Shown here: piece by piece, positions 26,895 through 36,030 of the stretch
Layout: each line of letters begins with the position of its first letter
Position numbering within the stretch: position 1 is the stretch's first letter
Source of the DNA: VXNE01 sp965217825
GTDB taxonomy: Bacteria > Pseudomonadota > Gammaproteobacteria > Pseudomonadales > Azotimanducaceae
Assembly (NCBI GenBank): GCA_965217825.1
Contig: OZ244571.1
Location: 248,001 to 312,000, forward strand
Reading direction: 5' to 3'
Length of the DNA stretch: 64,000 bases
Made by a program: the position numbers and the translations under genes
Notes under the pieces: generated by a model
What the model was told of the DNA's origin: nothing
Databases searched by the model: none
What the model saw: the letters and a program-made list of their open reading frames with translations, nothing else

Positions 26895-27983
26895 ATGGCC
26901 GATACAGATTTCTCCGCCTACCTCCACGATGCCGCCAGCCGGCACCTTGTTGAAGAGGTCAACGCGCAAGCGACCGTCAGACGCGGGACCGTCCGCACCG
27001 CCGCATTGACCTACCGGACGGACCGGTCCCCCGAAGTACTGCTCATCGATCTCGATGGTGAACAGAACCCCATCGTCTATGTTCCCGCCCTGATGCAGGT
27101 GTGCCGGCCGGAGACAGTAGTGCTTGCCACGGGCTCGGAAAACAACGTGGCGTTGGCGAACGAACTGTATCGCGGCGGCGTTTTTCTATATCTGCCAAAG
27201 CCGCTTGACGCCCCCGGGCTGCGGAACGCCATGCGCGAAATCGCCGCCATCAATACGGAAGAGGAACGCCCGGAGGTGCAGACAAGCCGGATCCTGCTGA
27301 TCCTGGGCAAGGGCATGGGGACCAATACACTAACGAGCTTGCTGGCGCGTACCGCCGCTGACGCGGGGCGCTATATCAGTTGTGTCGACCTCGACCCGAG
27401 TTTCGGCTCCCTTTCACTCGCGTTCGACACGCAGCCCCCGCGCGGGCTCGCGCAAGCCTTGGAGACCGATGGCGAGATGTCCGTCGAGCGGCTGCAAGCG
27501 CGGGTGTCGCCACGCATTGGCCTGGTGGCGCATCCGGTGGACCAGGCGGGAAGAGAGGACTTCGACGACAAGGGCATACCGGCCTTGCTCGAAGCGTTGT
27601 CGTTGCAAGCGCACATGATCCTGGTATGCGGGGCGCAAACTTTCCATGTGGGCGCCTTGCGCAACCTCGTTTCGAATCATGTCATCGTGTTCGAACCTAC
27701 GCCGGCCGGGGTATCGATTGCCGTCCGCTGGCTTCGCATTCTCGATGGTGCGACATCCACGTTGGTGATGAACCATACGCGACCCTTGCCGAGGCTGATC
27801 AGCCAGGACCAACTCCGGTCGGGTTTCGGCGGTCGACTACCGGATTTCGAAATTCCTTACATCAAGGGAATGGCCCGCGCCATGGCGCTGGGGGAGCCGG
27901 AAAGGGCGGTCTCCCGGCGCGAGCGCGCGGTGCTCAACCAGTTCCTCCTGCCCATGCTGGGCTTGAGTTCCGCGGAAGGGTGA
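26895..27983 (+). CDS. cpaE: CpaE/TadZ-like pilus localisation ATPase with degenerate P-loop
   Basis: 362 residues. The N-terminal half is a receiver-like domain (VLLIDLDGEQNPIVYVPALM), and the C-terminal half is a MinD/ParA-like fold (ISCVDLDPSFGSLSLAFD; IPALLEALSLQAHMILVCG). TadZ/CpaE positions the pilus machine at a cell site. The Walker A position reads GKGMGTNTLTS rather than KGGVGKST, so nucleotide binding may be altered or lost. The next gene is on the opposite strand, separated only by a family-1 repeat. Confidence 0.87.
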   Translation: MADTDFSAYLHDAASRHLVEEVNAQATVRRGTVRTAALTYRTDRSPEVLLIDLDGEQNPIVYVPALMQVCRPETVVLATGSENNVALANELYRGGVFLYLPKPLDAPGLRNAMREIAAINTEEERPEVQTSRILLILGKGMGTNTLTSLLARTAADAGRYISCVDLDPSFGSLSLAFDTQPPRGLAQALETDGEMSVERLQARVSPRIGLVAHPVDQAGREDFDDKGIPALLEALSLQAHMILVCGAQTFHVGALRNLVSNHVIVFEPTPAGVSIAVRWLRILDGATSTLVMNHTRPLPRLISQDQLRSGFGGRLPDFEIPYIKGMARAMALGEPERAVSRRERAVLNQFLLPMLGLSSAEG

Positions 27984-28001
27984 CCCTACGGGGCGGAAGC
28001 G

Positions 28002-28137
28002 CTAACAGACTGTCGGACTTGCCGCATTGGCGGCAGGATCGACAGGGTGACGGGTGAGCGGGTGGGAAGAAACAGTCGGGCTTGGGCGGGGGCAAAACAC
28101 GGCGCACCCGAAGGGGCGACGGTTTTTGTGGCACTAA
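28002..28137 (+). repeat. Family-1 dispersed repeat, copy B (long form)
   Basis: About 136 bp filling the gap between convergent cpaE and the SPOR lipoprotein gene. It has the 5' hairpin, a ~24-bp extra segment absent from short copies, the gcttgggcgggggcaaaac core and the end ttttgtggcacta. Its terminal TAG, read on the minus strand, is the stop codon of the SPOR gene. Confidence 0.92.
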
Positions 28138-30425
28138 TCGACCACGAATCCCAAGGATTCCACCGCTTCGACCAACTTCAACAGCAAATCATCCGATGCT
28201 ACGGGCCCGATGCGGACCCGGTATATCGGTTTTCCGTCACTCGACGAAACCTCCGTGATACGGACCTCTCCGTCGATTGCCCTGCGCAGTTCGGAAGCGA
28301 GTTCATCCGCCGCCGAACGGACCGCGTAGGCACCCATCTGCAGGAATCGCTCCGTGTTTTCGTGGACAACAAACGCAGTCCTGGCGTCGTCTATTTCCGT
28401 CGAAGGTAGCACCCAGCCGGTGCCGTAGCTGGACCGCAAGGCATCGAGCAACGTCGCGAGGGAGGCCTCAGACTCGATCGGACCAACGCGTACCCGGTAG
28501 AGGGGTCCGCCGTCGTCCGCCAGAGCCTCTACAACGACTACCGGTTCGGAAGTGATCAAACGCAGTTGCGAGGCGAGAGTATCCGCAGTAGAGCGGACCG
28601 CGTAGGCGCCCATCTGCAAGAAGCGCCGTTCATCCTCATGCACGATGAACGCCTTCACCCGGCGTTCGGAAGAACCGGAACGGCGGGGATCACCGGAAGG
28701 CCCCTCCCCAACGCCGCCTGTCGCGGAATCGGTTGCCGCCGACTCAGGCAACACCCGCACGGTCCCGTAGCCCCCGGACATCAGCATGCCGCTCAGTTCC
28801 GTCATCATCCGGCGGGAACGAATGGGACCGACTTGCACGCGGTACATCGTCTCGCCATTCGCCAGTTCGGCTTCGACAATACGGACAGGCACCCGCGCGA
28901 CGCTCCCGACTTCGGACGCGAGCGCCTCCGCAGTCGAACGAACCGTATATGCGCCCACTTGCAGAAATTGCGGCGCGTCCAGGTCGTCCGTCCCTTCGGG
29001 GACTGGCGATGCAACACCAGTTTCACCGCCGTTCGGCGACCAACCGGCGTCTTTAGCCGTCATGTCCTCAGCACCTCCAGATGCAGCGACTGGGCTCTCT
29101 GCTCCCGGAGCAGGCTCCGGAATCGTCTGCGGTTGCTGCGCCGCAGTTTGTGTTGCATCAGCTTCGATGCCCAAAGGTTCCAGGAATACTTCGACCAACT
29201 CCGGTCCCGCCTGTGTTTGCCCTGCCGACGGCGCAAGCTCGAGGTCCGCTGCCGGCTCAGCTTCCGATGCGTTGGCGGCCGGAACCCGCGCGGCACCGTA
29301 TCCCATCCCTTCCAGCGTCTCGACCAACTCGGTCAGCCCAGCCCTCGACTTGATCGGGCCGATGAGGACTCGGTATAGCTTTACCGCATCACTGCCATCG
29401 CCCATGCCGAAGGCGGAGACATCAACGGACTCGGTCGTGATTCGGCGGAGTTCGGACGCAAATTCCTGCGCCGGAGCATCGATGGCGTAGACCCCGATGC
29501 GCACGAAATACTGCCCGCCCACTTCGATGGCGTAAGGCCGTAGATCGCTCTTGTCCATCCGTTTGTCATTCGGCTCGCCAACCGGCGCGCCATCTTCTGC
29601 GACGCGTTCTTCGCGGTTACCGACCTCGCGGGAGGGGACCGTGTCTCGGCGAGGAGGATTCACTGCCGCTCCCACCCCGCGGGCATCCTTCTCGACGGCA
29701 GCGGCTGTTGCGTCGCCCGCCGATACTGGAGGCTGTTCGTCGGGCGAGGGTACGGGGGAAGGCGCCATTGCCATGTCGTCCATCTCATCGGCCCTCGCCG
29801 ATTCGGGCACTATCACCGCAGACATATCCAGCGCGCGCGACAGGTTATCGGCCAGCATTTCCTCCTCGGGCGCAAGCAGTACGGCTTGTTCCATGAATCT
29901 AATGGCGCCGAGAATGTCACCCTCGAGCAGGGCTACGAGGCCTAGGCCATTCAAGCCCCACGCGGCGGTTGTGGCTGGCGCGTTTTCCCTGCTGGGAGTC
30001 AAACGCGAGAAGCTCTTGCGGGCGGCTTCGAGTTTCCCGGCTGCGAGCGTGGCACGTCCGTGCGCGAGCAGCGCCGCGTGACGCTCATCCGCCTGCGTCG
30101 CGTAAGAAATCGCCGCCGCGTACCAGCGAGCCGCTTCCGCAGAATCCCGGCGCGCAGCGGCGATTTCGCCCAAACCCATGCGCGCGTTAACGGAATCGGG
30201 ATCGACCTCCAGAAGTCGCAGGTAGAGGCGCCGCGCTGTCTCCGTCTGTTCCGCCTCAAGCGCGATCCGCGCCATTGGCAACACGGCCTCTTCCACCCGT
30301 TGAATGCGCACCGCGTCGGTTTCGTTGGGCAGAACCGAACAGCCGCCGATGAGCAAGGTCGCCACGCGGAAAGCCAAACCGAAACCCGACCTGCGGATCA
30401 CAGCAAGAGCAGGCGCGAAAAACAC
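28134..30425 (-). CDS. Lipoprotein with TPR repeats and four SPOR domains
   Basis: 763 residues. A lipobox (LLIGGC, Cys29) marks an outer-membrane lipoprotein. Residues ~40-190 are TPR-like helices resembling TadD, and a long Pro/Ala/Glu-rich linker follows. Four SPOR domains lie near residues 302-380, 485-560, 599-672 and 691-763, each with a FLQ(M/V)GAY...YRV.(V/I)GP pattern. SPOR domains bind glycan strands lacking stem peptides, often at division sites. It lies inside the tad locus but on the opposite strand, and may combine TadD-like and peptidoglycan-anchoring roles (inferred). The TAG stop is in the repeat. Confidence 0.82.
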   Translation of the reverse strand: MFFAPALAVIRRSGFGLAFRVATLLIGGCSVLPNETDAVRIQRVEEAVLPMARIALEAEQTETARRLYLRLLEVDPDSVNARMGLGEIAAARRDSAEAARWYAAAISYATQADERHAALLAHGRATLAAGKLEAARKSFSRLTPSRENAPATTAAWGLNGLGLVALLEGDILGAIRFMEQAVLLAPEEEMLADNLSRALDMSAVIVPESARADEMDDMAMAPSPVPSPDEQPPVSAGDATAAAVEKDARGVGAAVNPPRRDTVPSREVGNREERVAEDGAPVGEPNDKRMDKSDLRPYAIEVGGQYFVRIGVYAIDAPAQEFASELRRITTESVDVSAFGMGDGSDAVKLYRVLIGPIKSRAGLTELVETLEGMGYGAARVPAANASEAEPAADLELAPSAGQTQAGPELVEVFLEPLGIEADATQTAAQQPQTIPEPAPGAESPVAASGGAEDMTAKDAGWSPNGGETGVASPVPEGTDDLDAPQFLQVGAYTVRSTAEALASEVGSVARVPVRIVEAELANGETMYRVQVGPIRSRRMMTELSGMLMSGGYGTVRVLPESAATDSATGGVGEGPSGDPRRSGSSERRVKAFIVHEDERRFLQMGAYAVRSTADTLASQLRLITSEPVVVVEALADDGGPLYRVRVGPIESEASLATLLDALRSSYGTGWVLPSTEIDDARTAFVVHENTERFLQMGAYAVRSAADELASELRRAIDGEVRITEVSSSDGKPIYRVRIGPVASDDLLLKLVEAVESLGFVVD

Positions 30426-30527
30426 AATCTTTTCAGTTCCCTATGGGGCAAGGGCGGAATTCGCTGTAGTATAGTTCAAAATTTTCCCACTCACCGACCG
30501 CACCGTTCGGCAACGGAAGAAACCCCG

Positions 30528-31181
30528 ATGCAGCGAGGCCAGCGCCACAAAATCCGTCGCCTTGGCGGGCGCCGTGTTTTGCCCCCGCCCAAGCCCACCT
30601 ATCATCCCGTCGATCTTGCCGCTAGTGCGGCAAGTCCGACAGGCTGCCAGCCCAAGTCGATCCGGCGCCGTTCGAACGGTGCCATGGCCGTGGAGTTTGC
30701 ACTCGTTTTTCTCGCCTCCCTGTCGCTGTTCGGTCTCGCCGGCGAGTTCTTCCGCATCTCCATGATCGATCAAACGCTTGCGCGGGTGACCCATCAAAGC
30801 GCCAAGGCAATCGCCGGGCTTCCCGATGGCGACGTGGAGTGCGAAGACACGATACAGAGAGTGTTTGACCGCGATGTCGGTGCGCGCTGGCTGTTTGATC
30901 GCAATGGCGACGACACGGTGAACATTGTCTTCAGCTTCGGCACCACATGGCCCGCAGTCACCCTGGGTGACGAGATAGGCGTCGCCATCAGTTGGGACGA
31001 CGACCCCGAAGCAGATGTCGACTGGACCGATGCGACCACAGGTTCCTGCGGCGGCGACGGTAGCTGGCTCCGACTGCGCTCGCGGTTTGCCATCCAACCC
31101 TGGTTCGGCCCGGTTCGGCCGTTCTGGGGCGCGATGTATCGGCAACACGAGAGCTGGGGCAGAAACAGCCGGACGTTCTGA
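30528..31181 (+). CDS. tadE: TadE-like pseudopilin with repeat-encoded N-terminus
   Basis: 217 residues from ATG 30528. The core begins RRRSNGAMAVEFALVFLASLSLFGLAGEFFRI, a TadE leader and hydrophobic helix with the conserved Glu. The rest is a small extracytoplasmic domain. The ~40 residues before the leader are encoded by family-1 repeat copy C (RRLGGRRVLPPPKPTYH), so either the repeat adds a cytoplasmic extension or translation starts at the internal ATG 30684. A -10-like TATAGT lies at 30470. It is followed 3 bases later by a second TadE/F gene. Confidence 0.82.
   Translation: MQRGQRHKIRRLGGRRVLPPPKPTYHPVDLAASAASPTGCQPKSIRRRSNGAMAVEFALVFLASLSLFGLAGEFFRISMIDQTLARVTHQSAKAIAGLPDGDVECEDTIQRVFDRDVGARWLFDRNGDDTVNIVFSFGTTWPAVTLGDEIGVAISWDDDPEADVDWTDATTGSCGGDGSWLRLRSRFAIQPWFGPVRPFWGAMYRQHESWGRNSRTF
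30540..30650 (-). repeat. Family-1 dispersed repeat, copy C (short form) inside tadE 5' end
   Basis: Reverse-oriented copy (gcgccacaaaatccgtcgcc to gtccgacaggctgc) lying wholly inside the open frame of the TadE-like gene, without interrupting it. Confidence 0.92.
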
Positions 31182-31184
31182 ACT

Positions 31185-31907
31185 GTGCGACGAGAATTAC
31201 ATGGGCCCCTCCATGGGCAGCGCGGTTCGGCGGCCATTGAATTCGTCGTGCTCGTGCCGTTCATCCTGGTGCTGACGGCGGCGGTGTGGGATCTGCGCGT
31301 ATTCACGGCCTACCGCACGGACGTCGCGCGGGAGATATTCGTCGTCGCCGAACTCGTCGCCAGCGGCGGCAGTTGGTCGAGCGATGAGTCAGTGAAGAAC
31401 GTGATCAAGGCGGCGGCGGCCCGGATGGGAGAAACAAGCGCCGGCGTGCTGCACGTCGCGGTCGTAACGCGCGCCACAACCCGACACGATGGCACCGCCT
31501 GCGTCAACGACGACGAATGGTGCGCCCCGCTCGTGGCCAAGGAATTTTTTGACTATCCTTTCCCGAGCGGTACGGGCAACTGCCAGAATTTCCCTCGGAC
31601 CCTGCCGGACGAGGGAGACCTCTTCGCCGAAGACGCGACCGTTCTGCCGTTCGAAGATGCGGATCCCGACGGCGCCGGGCCGGAGGCCGCGCCAACCGTC
31701 GACGAGTGGGTCAGCCGCAACATGCAGCCGGAGGAGTGGTGGGTGATCGTGGATAGTTGTTCCCATTTCGGCGAAGGTCCACACTCCCGACTGATCGGCA
31801 AGCGATTCATGAACATGGGACTTGCGTGGATCGATGTCACCCCCGTCATGCAGAAACGCTCGGCCTGGGGTTCGATCGACGACCTGAGCGACTGCGTCTG
31901 GTGCTGA
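31185..31907 (+). CDS. tadF: TadF/TadE-like pseudopilin
   Basis: 240 residues. The N-terminus GQRGSAAIEFVVLVPFILVLTAAVWDLRVF is a TadE/TadF-type leader with hydrophobic helix, and a larger extracytoplasmic domain contains four scattered Cys. The start is GTG at 31185, 3 bases after the preceding stop; the nearby ATG is out of frame. Minor pseudopilins of this type are processed by TadV and needed for pilus assembly. It is coupled to the upstream TadE and followed by TadG. Confidence 0.82.
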   Translation: MRRELHGPLHGQRGSAAIEFVVLVPFILVLTAAVWDLRVFTAYRTDVAREIFVVAELVASGGSWSSDESVKNVIKAAAARMGETSAGVLHVAVVTRATTRHDGTACVNDDEWCAPLVAKEFFDYPFPSGTGNCQNFPRTLPDEGDLFAEDATVLPFEDADPDGAGPEAAPTVDEWVSRNMQPEEWWVIVDSCSHFGEGPHSRLIGKRFMNMGLAWIDVTPVMQKRSAWGSIDDLSDCVWC

Positions 31908-31917
31908 GAACCGAGTG

Positions 31918-34416
31918 ATGATCCAAGACAAGAACACTGCGAAAGCGCAGCTATGGGTGGAACGCCTGGCGCGACCGATCATGGCGTTCGCCCGATCCCG
32001 CACGGGTGGCGCAATGTTCATCGGCGGCAGCCTGGCGATGCTGTCGATGGCGAGCGTCGGCGGCATGATGTCGAACTACGGCTGGCGCGAAGCGCAGGAG
32101 GAAGAGATCGACGCCGCCCTGCGCGCCGGCGTTTCGGCGTCCGCCCACTTCATGCGGGGAGACCTGACAGCCGTTGAGGACCAGATCAAGGAACGCGTCG
32201 CGGACTTCATGCGCGGCCTGCTGGGCGATGTGACCATAGCCAAGGACGACATAGTCATCGACCACGACTTCTCGACGAACCGGACGACCATCAAGGTTGA
32301 GGGGAACGCCACATACGCGTTCAAGAACCTTTGGGCAGCCGGCCGCACCGGCGACCCGGAGTCCCTGACAGGGGAACAGGTCATCGTGGAATTCGATGCG
32401 AGCCAGTTCGAATTCGCCCTCGCCCTGGATATATCGTCGTCGATGGGCTTCAAACCTACAGGTTGGTCGGTCACGAGGCTGGACGCGTTGAAAGATGCCA
32501 TCGGCACGATCGCGCAAACGGTGGACGACGTGTCGAAGACGAACCCCGGCATCGTCACGGTCTCCCTGGTGCCGTACTCGAACATGGTCAACGTGGCAGA
32601 TACTTCGGGGACGTCGCAAACGGATGCAAAGGAACGCTACGTGCGCGTGCTAACGGGCGCCGAGTACAGTACGCAAACGTCCCGGGACACCGAGGGACAC
32701 TGGGTCGACACGTTCCACTCCTACGGCACCGGCGACGACATGGGGCCGCTGGCGTCGCGCGGTCTGCCCAACTTTCTGAGCGTTACAGACTGGAACCTCC
32801 ACCAGCCCGGAACGGAGGACATCTCCGATCAAGCGCCCACCGTCGGCACATGGAATTTCGAGGGCCAAGACTTCTGGAACGGTTGCGTGATGGCGAGGTG
32901 GGGGGCGTACTGGGATCCGAACGCGAGGCCTGTCATCTGGGATCCCGCGGACCCGGACAACTGGCCCGCCAACAAGACCGTAGACGGCTGGGAACCCGGC
33001 TCGACCAGCATTCATGACCTGCCGCTGCACCTCTCCGATGCGCCTCCCGTTGCAAGCGCTCCGAATACCCGTTTCACCGCGTATTCCTGGCCCGATGCAC
33101 GTATTCATGGCTTCGCCGATGGTGCCCTGGACCAAGTCATACACAAAACGCTGGATCCGGCCTACAGTCCGTTTTTTACCGACCTGTCCATATCCGAAAA
33201 TAATTGGCACCTGCGCACCCAGGACCGGGGCGGCAGGCTCCTCTGTCCGGAAGCATTCATCGTGCCGCTGACGGACGATCTCACCACCCTGCAGACGGCG
33301 AACAGCTTTGACGTCGTGAAGTTGCACTCGGCAACCTATTTCGGCCAGACCTTCTTGCACCTCGGTATCGTCTGGGGCCTGAGAACGCTGTCGCCGCTCT
33401 GGCGCGACGTGTGGAAAACCAAGAGCGTGTCCGGCGACGAGCTGCCGCGCACGCCGTGCCTCGAAGGCGGAACGACCCAAGGTTGCTCGCAGTTCGTGGA
33501 AAAGGCCATCGTGATCGTATCGGACGGCGCCAACTTCTTCGGCGACCCCCGGCGCGGGCGATCCTTCGGGTACTTCGATCCCGCCAACGCGATCACTCGC
33601 AACCCCAGCTTCAACTACGGGCGGTGTAACGCCATTTTCAGATCCACTGGCTATGCCGACTATCGAGCGGCCATGTCCGCGGAGGACGCGACAACTTTTG
33701 CAAGCAGTTTCGATGTCGATGGGACCGGCGCTTTCACCCCAACCGGCATGTCGGCGGTACTCGACGGATTCCAAGCGTTCCACCCTGACCTGTCGACGCT
33801 GGATCCAACGATACCGTCGGATCGGGTAGTCATCGACGCACACCGCATGGTTTGGGAAAGCGCGCTCAAGGACATGACGCCCTGGCAACTTTTCCGAGGT
33901 TACGACGACTATTCACCGACCAAGAGCACGTACGGGACAGACGTACTGACGGAACCGACGAACAACTTCGATCTCCTCGGTCGACCGGTACAGAACGGGC
34001 ACTACTGCAGGCCGCATGCACCGTTCAGCGCGTATGGCCGGCCCGATGAACTGGTCCGTGTCGGAGACGGCCCGCCCGTGGAAGATGTGGCACCCTTTTC
34101 GGTTCCCACCTGGCTATGGTCCTTGCCGACCGCCGATTTGCAGGATCCCATTACCGACCGGCTTGACGACTGGTTCCGGGAAGCCTGCGACATCGCCGGG
34201 CAGCGCGGCGTGCGCATTCACGCCATCTACATCGGCGGCAACACAAGACCGCATGAGCTAGCCGCCATCGCGCTGCTCGAAGAGTGCGTGGACCGGGGCT
34301 ACGGCGGCAACCCGCTGGAGGACGAGGTACACGCGACACCCACCGCACAAGAGTTAAAGGATTCCATCGAAGACATCATGGACATCAAGCGCACCTTGCG
34401 ATTCGTTGGTCCGTAG
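31918..34416 (+). CDS. tadG: TadG-like protein with von Willebrand A domain
   Basis: 832 residues. The N-terminal hydrophobic anchor (GGAMFIGGSLAMLSMASVGG) is followed by a TadG-type region (YGWREAQEEEIDAALRAG). From ~residue 165 a vWA domain carries the MIDAS motif ALDISSSM, and a long insertion-rich part contains AIVIVSDGANFF. The end is a vWA-like helix with DIMDIKRTLRFVGP. TadG-type proteins lie at the cell surface with the Flp pilus and may act in adhesion. The length exceeds most TadG proteins. GTG 31915 is an alternative start. Confidence 0.87.
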   Translation: MIQDKNTAKAQLWVERLARPIMAFARSRTGGAMFIGGSLAMLSMASVGGMMSNYGWREAQEEEIDAALRAGVSASAHFMRGDLTAVEDQIKERVADFMRGLLGDVTIAKDDIVIDHDFSTNRTTIKVEGNATYAFKNLWAAGRTGDPESLTGEQVIVEFDASQFEFALALDISSSMGFKPTGWSVTRLDALKDAIGTIAQTVDDVSKTNPGIVTVSLVPYSNMVNVADTSGTSQTDAKERYVRVLTGAEYSTQTSRDTEGHWVDTFHSYGTGDDMGPLASRGLPNFLSVTDWNLHQPGTEDISDQAPTVGTWNFEGQDFWNGCVMARWGAYWDPNARPVIWDPADPDNWPANKTVDGWEPGSTSIHDLPLHLSDAPPVASAPNTRFTAYSWPDARIHGFADGALDQVIHKTLDPAYSPFFTDLSISENNWHLRTQDRGGRLLCPEAFIVPLTDDLTTLQTANSFDVVKLHSATYFGQTFLHLGIVWGLRTLSPLWRDVWKTKSVSGDELPRTPCLEGGTTQGCSQFVEKAIVIVSDGANFFGDPRRGRSFGYFDPANAITRNPSFNYGRCNAIFRSTGYADYRAAMSAEDATTFASSFDVDGTGAFTPTGMSAVLDGFQAFHPDLSTLDPTIPSDRVVIDAHRMVWESALKDMTPWQLFRGYDDYSPTKSTYGTDVLTEPTNNFDLLGRPVQNGHYCRPHAPFSAYGRPDELVRVGDGPPVEDVAPFSVPTWLWSLPTADLQDPITDRLDDWFREACDIAGQRGVRIHAIYIGGNTRPHELAAIALLEECVDRGYGGNPLEDEVHATPTAQELKDSIEDIMDIKRTLRFVGP

Positions 34417-34573
34417 CGCGGCACCCGACAATTTCGTCCCTGCGGTTGCTGAAACAAGGGGCATCTGTCAATCTACGCTCGCTCTGGGTAGCGCGGCGGC
34501 GAAACGCGCAGCGCGAATTGCATAACCGCTTGAAATTCGGGTGTTGAATTTGGCTCAGTCGTCCATCTCCAGC

Positions 34574-34604
34574 CTTGCATGGAACAAGCGCTTCGGGGAT
34601 CGAA
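34574..34604 (+). repeat. Degenerate family-2 repeat fragment before tadA
   Basis: The segment beginning cttgcatggaacaagcgctt matches the left end of the family-2 repeats (cttccatggaacaaacgc). It sits in the 245-base gap between tadG and tadA; the rest of that gap shows nothing recognisable. Confidence 0.5.
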
Positions 34605-34661
34605 GCTACCGGGGTGCTCGTCTCCAATCCGATGCCATGGCGCCTCGAGGGAGCGCCTAGC

Positions 34662-36017
34662 ATGCCCCGGTCGATCCAGCGCAGGCGCGCGTTGTCGCAG
34701 AACCGGCAACAGTGGACGCGCGAATCCCAGGCGGTCGTGCCCGAGGCCGCCGAGCAGGACCGATTCGAAGCCATCGTGCCCTTCTACCATCAGCGCGTCC
34801 TCGAAAGCCTGGACGCGGAAACGGCCGCGTCCCTCGACAGCGACGACCTGACCGACGTGGTGCTGCAGCTTCTGCGCCAACTGGAAACCGCGGCCGATGC
34901 ACCTTCCATGGGCGGCGTTCACCAGGCTCTCGCCCGGCGGATAGTCGATGAGATGCGCGGACTGGGGCCGCTGGGTCCCCTGCTGCGGGATCCGGACATC
35001 AGCGACATATTGGTCAACGGCATGCATTCGGTCTATATCGAGAAGCACGGAGTGTTGAGCCGGATCGATGTGCGCTTTCGCGACTTCGATCACCTTACGC
35101 GCCTGGCGCAGCGCATCGCCGAAGGGGTCGGGCGACGCGTGGACGAGCTCAGCCCGATGTGCGACGCGCGCCTCGAGGACGGTTCCAGGGTCAACATCAT
35201 CGTTCCGCCGTTGGCGATCGACGGCGCCGCGATCTCCATCCGCCGATTCCGCCAGGGCGGATTCTCGCTCGCCGATCTCGCGCGCGGCGGCGCCATGCAT
35301 CCCGGCATGGTCACCATGCTGGAACTGGCCGCCCGGGCGAAGCTCAATGTGGTGGTGTCCGGCGGCACCGGCGCGGGCAAGACGACCATACTGAACGCGC
35401 TGTCCGGGATGATCGGCGAAGAGGAGCGCATCGTCACGCTGGAGGACGCCGCCGAACTGAAATTGCAGCAACCCCATGTCGTGCGCCTGGAATCGCGCGC
35501 ACCATCGGCGGAAGGCGGCGGAGAAGTCTCGATGCGGGACCTGCTGAAGAATGCCCTGCGGATGCGCCCCGATCGCATCGTTGTCGGCGAGGTGCGGGGC
35601 GCCGAGGCGCTCGAAGCCATGCAGGCGATGAACACCGGACACCCGGGGTCCATGGTGACCGTCCACGCGAACAGCCCGCGCGACGCGATAAGCCGCCTCG
35701 AGTACCTCGTCATGATGGGTTCCGGCGAAATGCCGCTGTCCGCGATACGCAACCAGGTGATCTCCGCCATCGACCTCGTGGTCCACGCGTCGCGCTTCAG
35801 CAACGGCAAACGCAGGGTCGTCGCCATTACGGACGTGGTCGGTCTCGAGGGAGACGTCCCAGTGCTCGAAAACATCTGGTCGTACGATTCCAGCTCGGAC
35901 CGGTTCGCCTGCAGCGGCAGCCGTCCATCCTTCGCCGCGCGGGTGGAAGGCGCCGGCTTCAGCGATCTGCTGACGGCAAGCATGTCCGCCGCCCGCCAGG
36001 GACTCTCCATAAGCTAG
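34662..36017 (+). CDS. tadA: Tad secretion ATPase TadA/CpaF
   Basis: Hexameric secretion ATPase that powers Flp pilus extension; 451 residues from ATG 34662. Motifs: Walker A SGGTGAGKTTILN, Asp box ITLEDAAELKL-like (VTLEDAAELKL), Walker B RPDRIVVGEVRGAEA, and the His box HPGSMVTVHANSPRDA. The N-terminal domain has IVDEMRGLGPLGPLLRDPDISDILVNG. Upstream in-frame starts at 34575 and 34632 would add repeat-derived sequence and are less likely. It is followed by tadB and tadC. Confidence 0.96.
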   Translation: MPRSIQRRRALSQNRQQWTRESQAVVPEAAEQDRFEAIVPFYHQRVLESLDAETAASLDSDDLTDVVLQLLRQLETAADAPSMGGVHQALARRIVDEMRGLGPLGPLLRDPDISDILVNGMHSVYIEKHGVLSRIDVRFRDFDHLTRLAQRIAEGVGRRVDELSPMCDARLEDGSRVNIIVPPLAIDGAAISIRRFRQGGFSLADLARGGAMHPGMVTMLELAARAKLNVVVSGGTGAGKTTILNALSGMIGEEERIVTLEDAAELKLQQPHVVRLESRAPSAEGGGEVSMRDLLKNALRMRPDRIVVGEVRGAEALEAMQAMNTGHPGSMVTVHANSPRDAISRLEYLVMMGSGEMPLSAIRNQVISAIDLVVHASRFSNGKRRVVAITDVVGLEGDVPVLENIWSYDSSSDRFACSGSRPSFAARVEGAGFSDLLTASMSAARQGLSIS

Positions 36018-36030
36018 GGACCGACGACGG

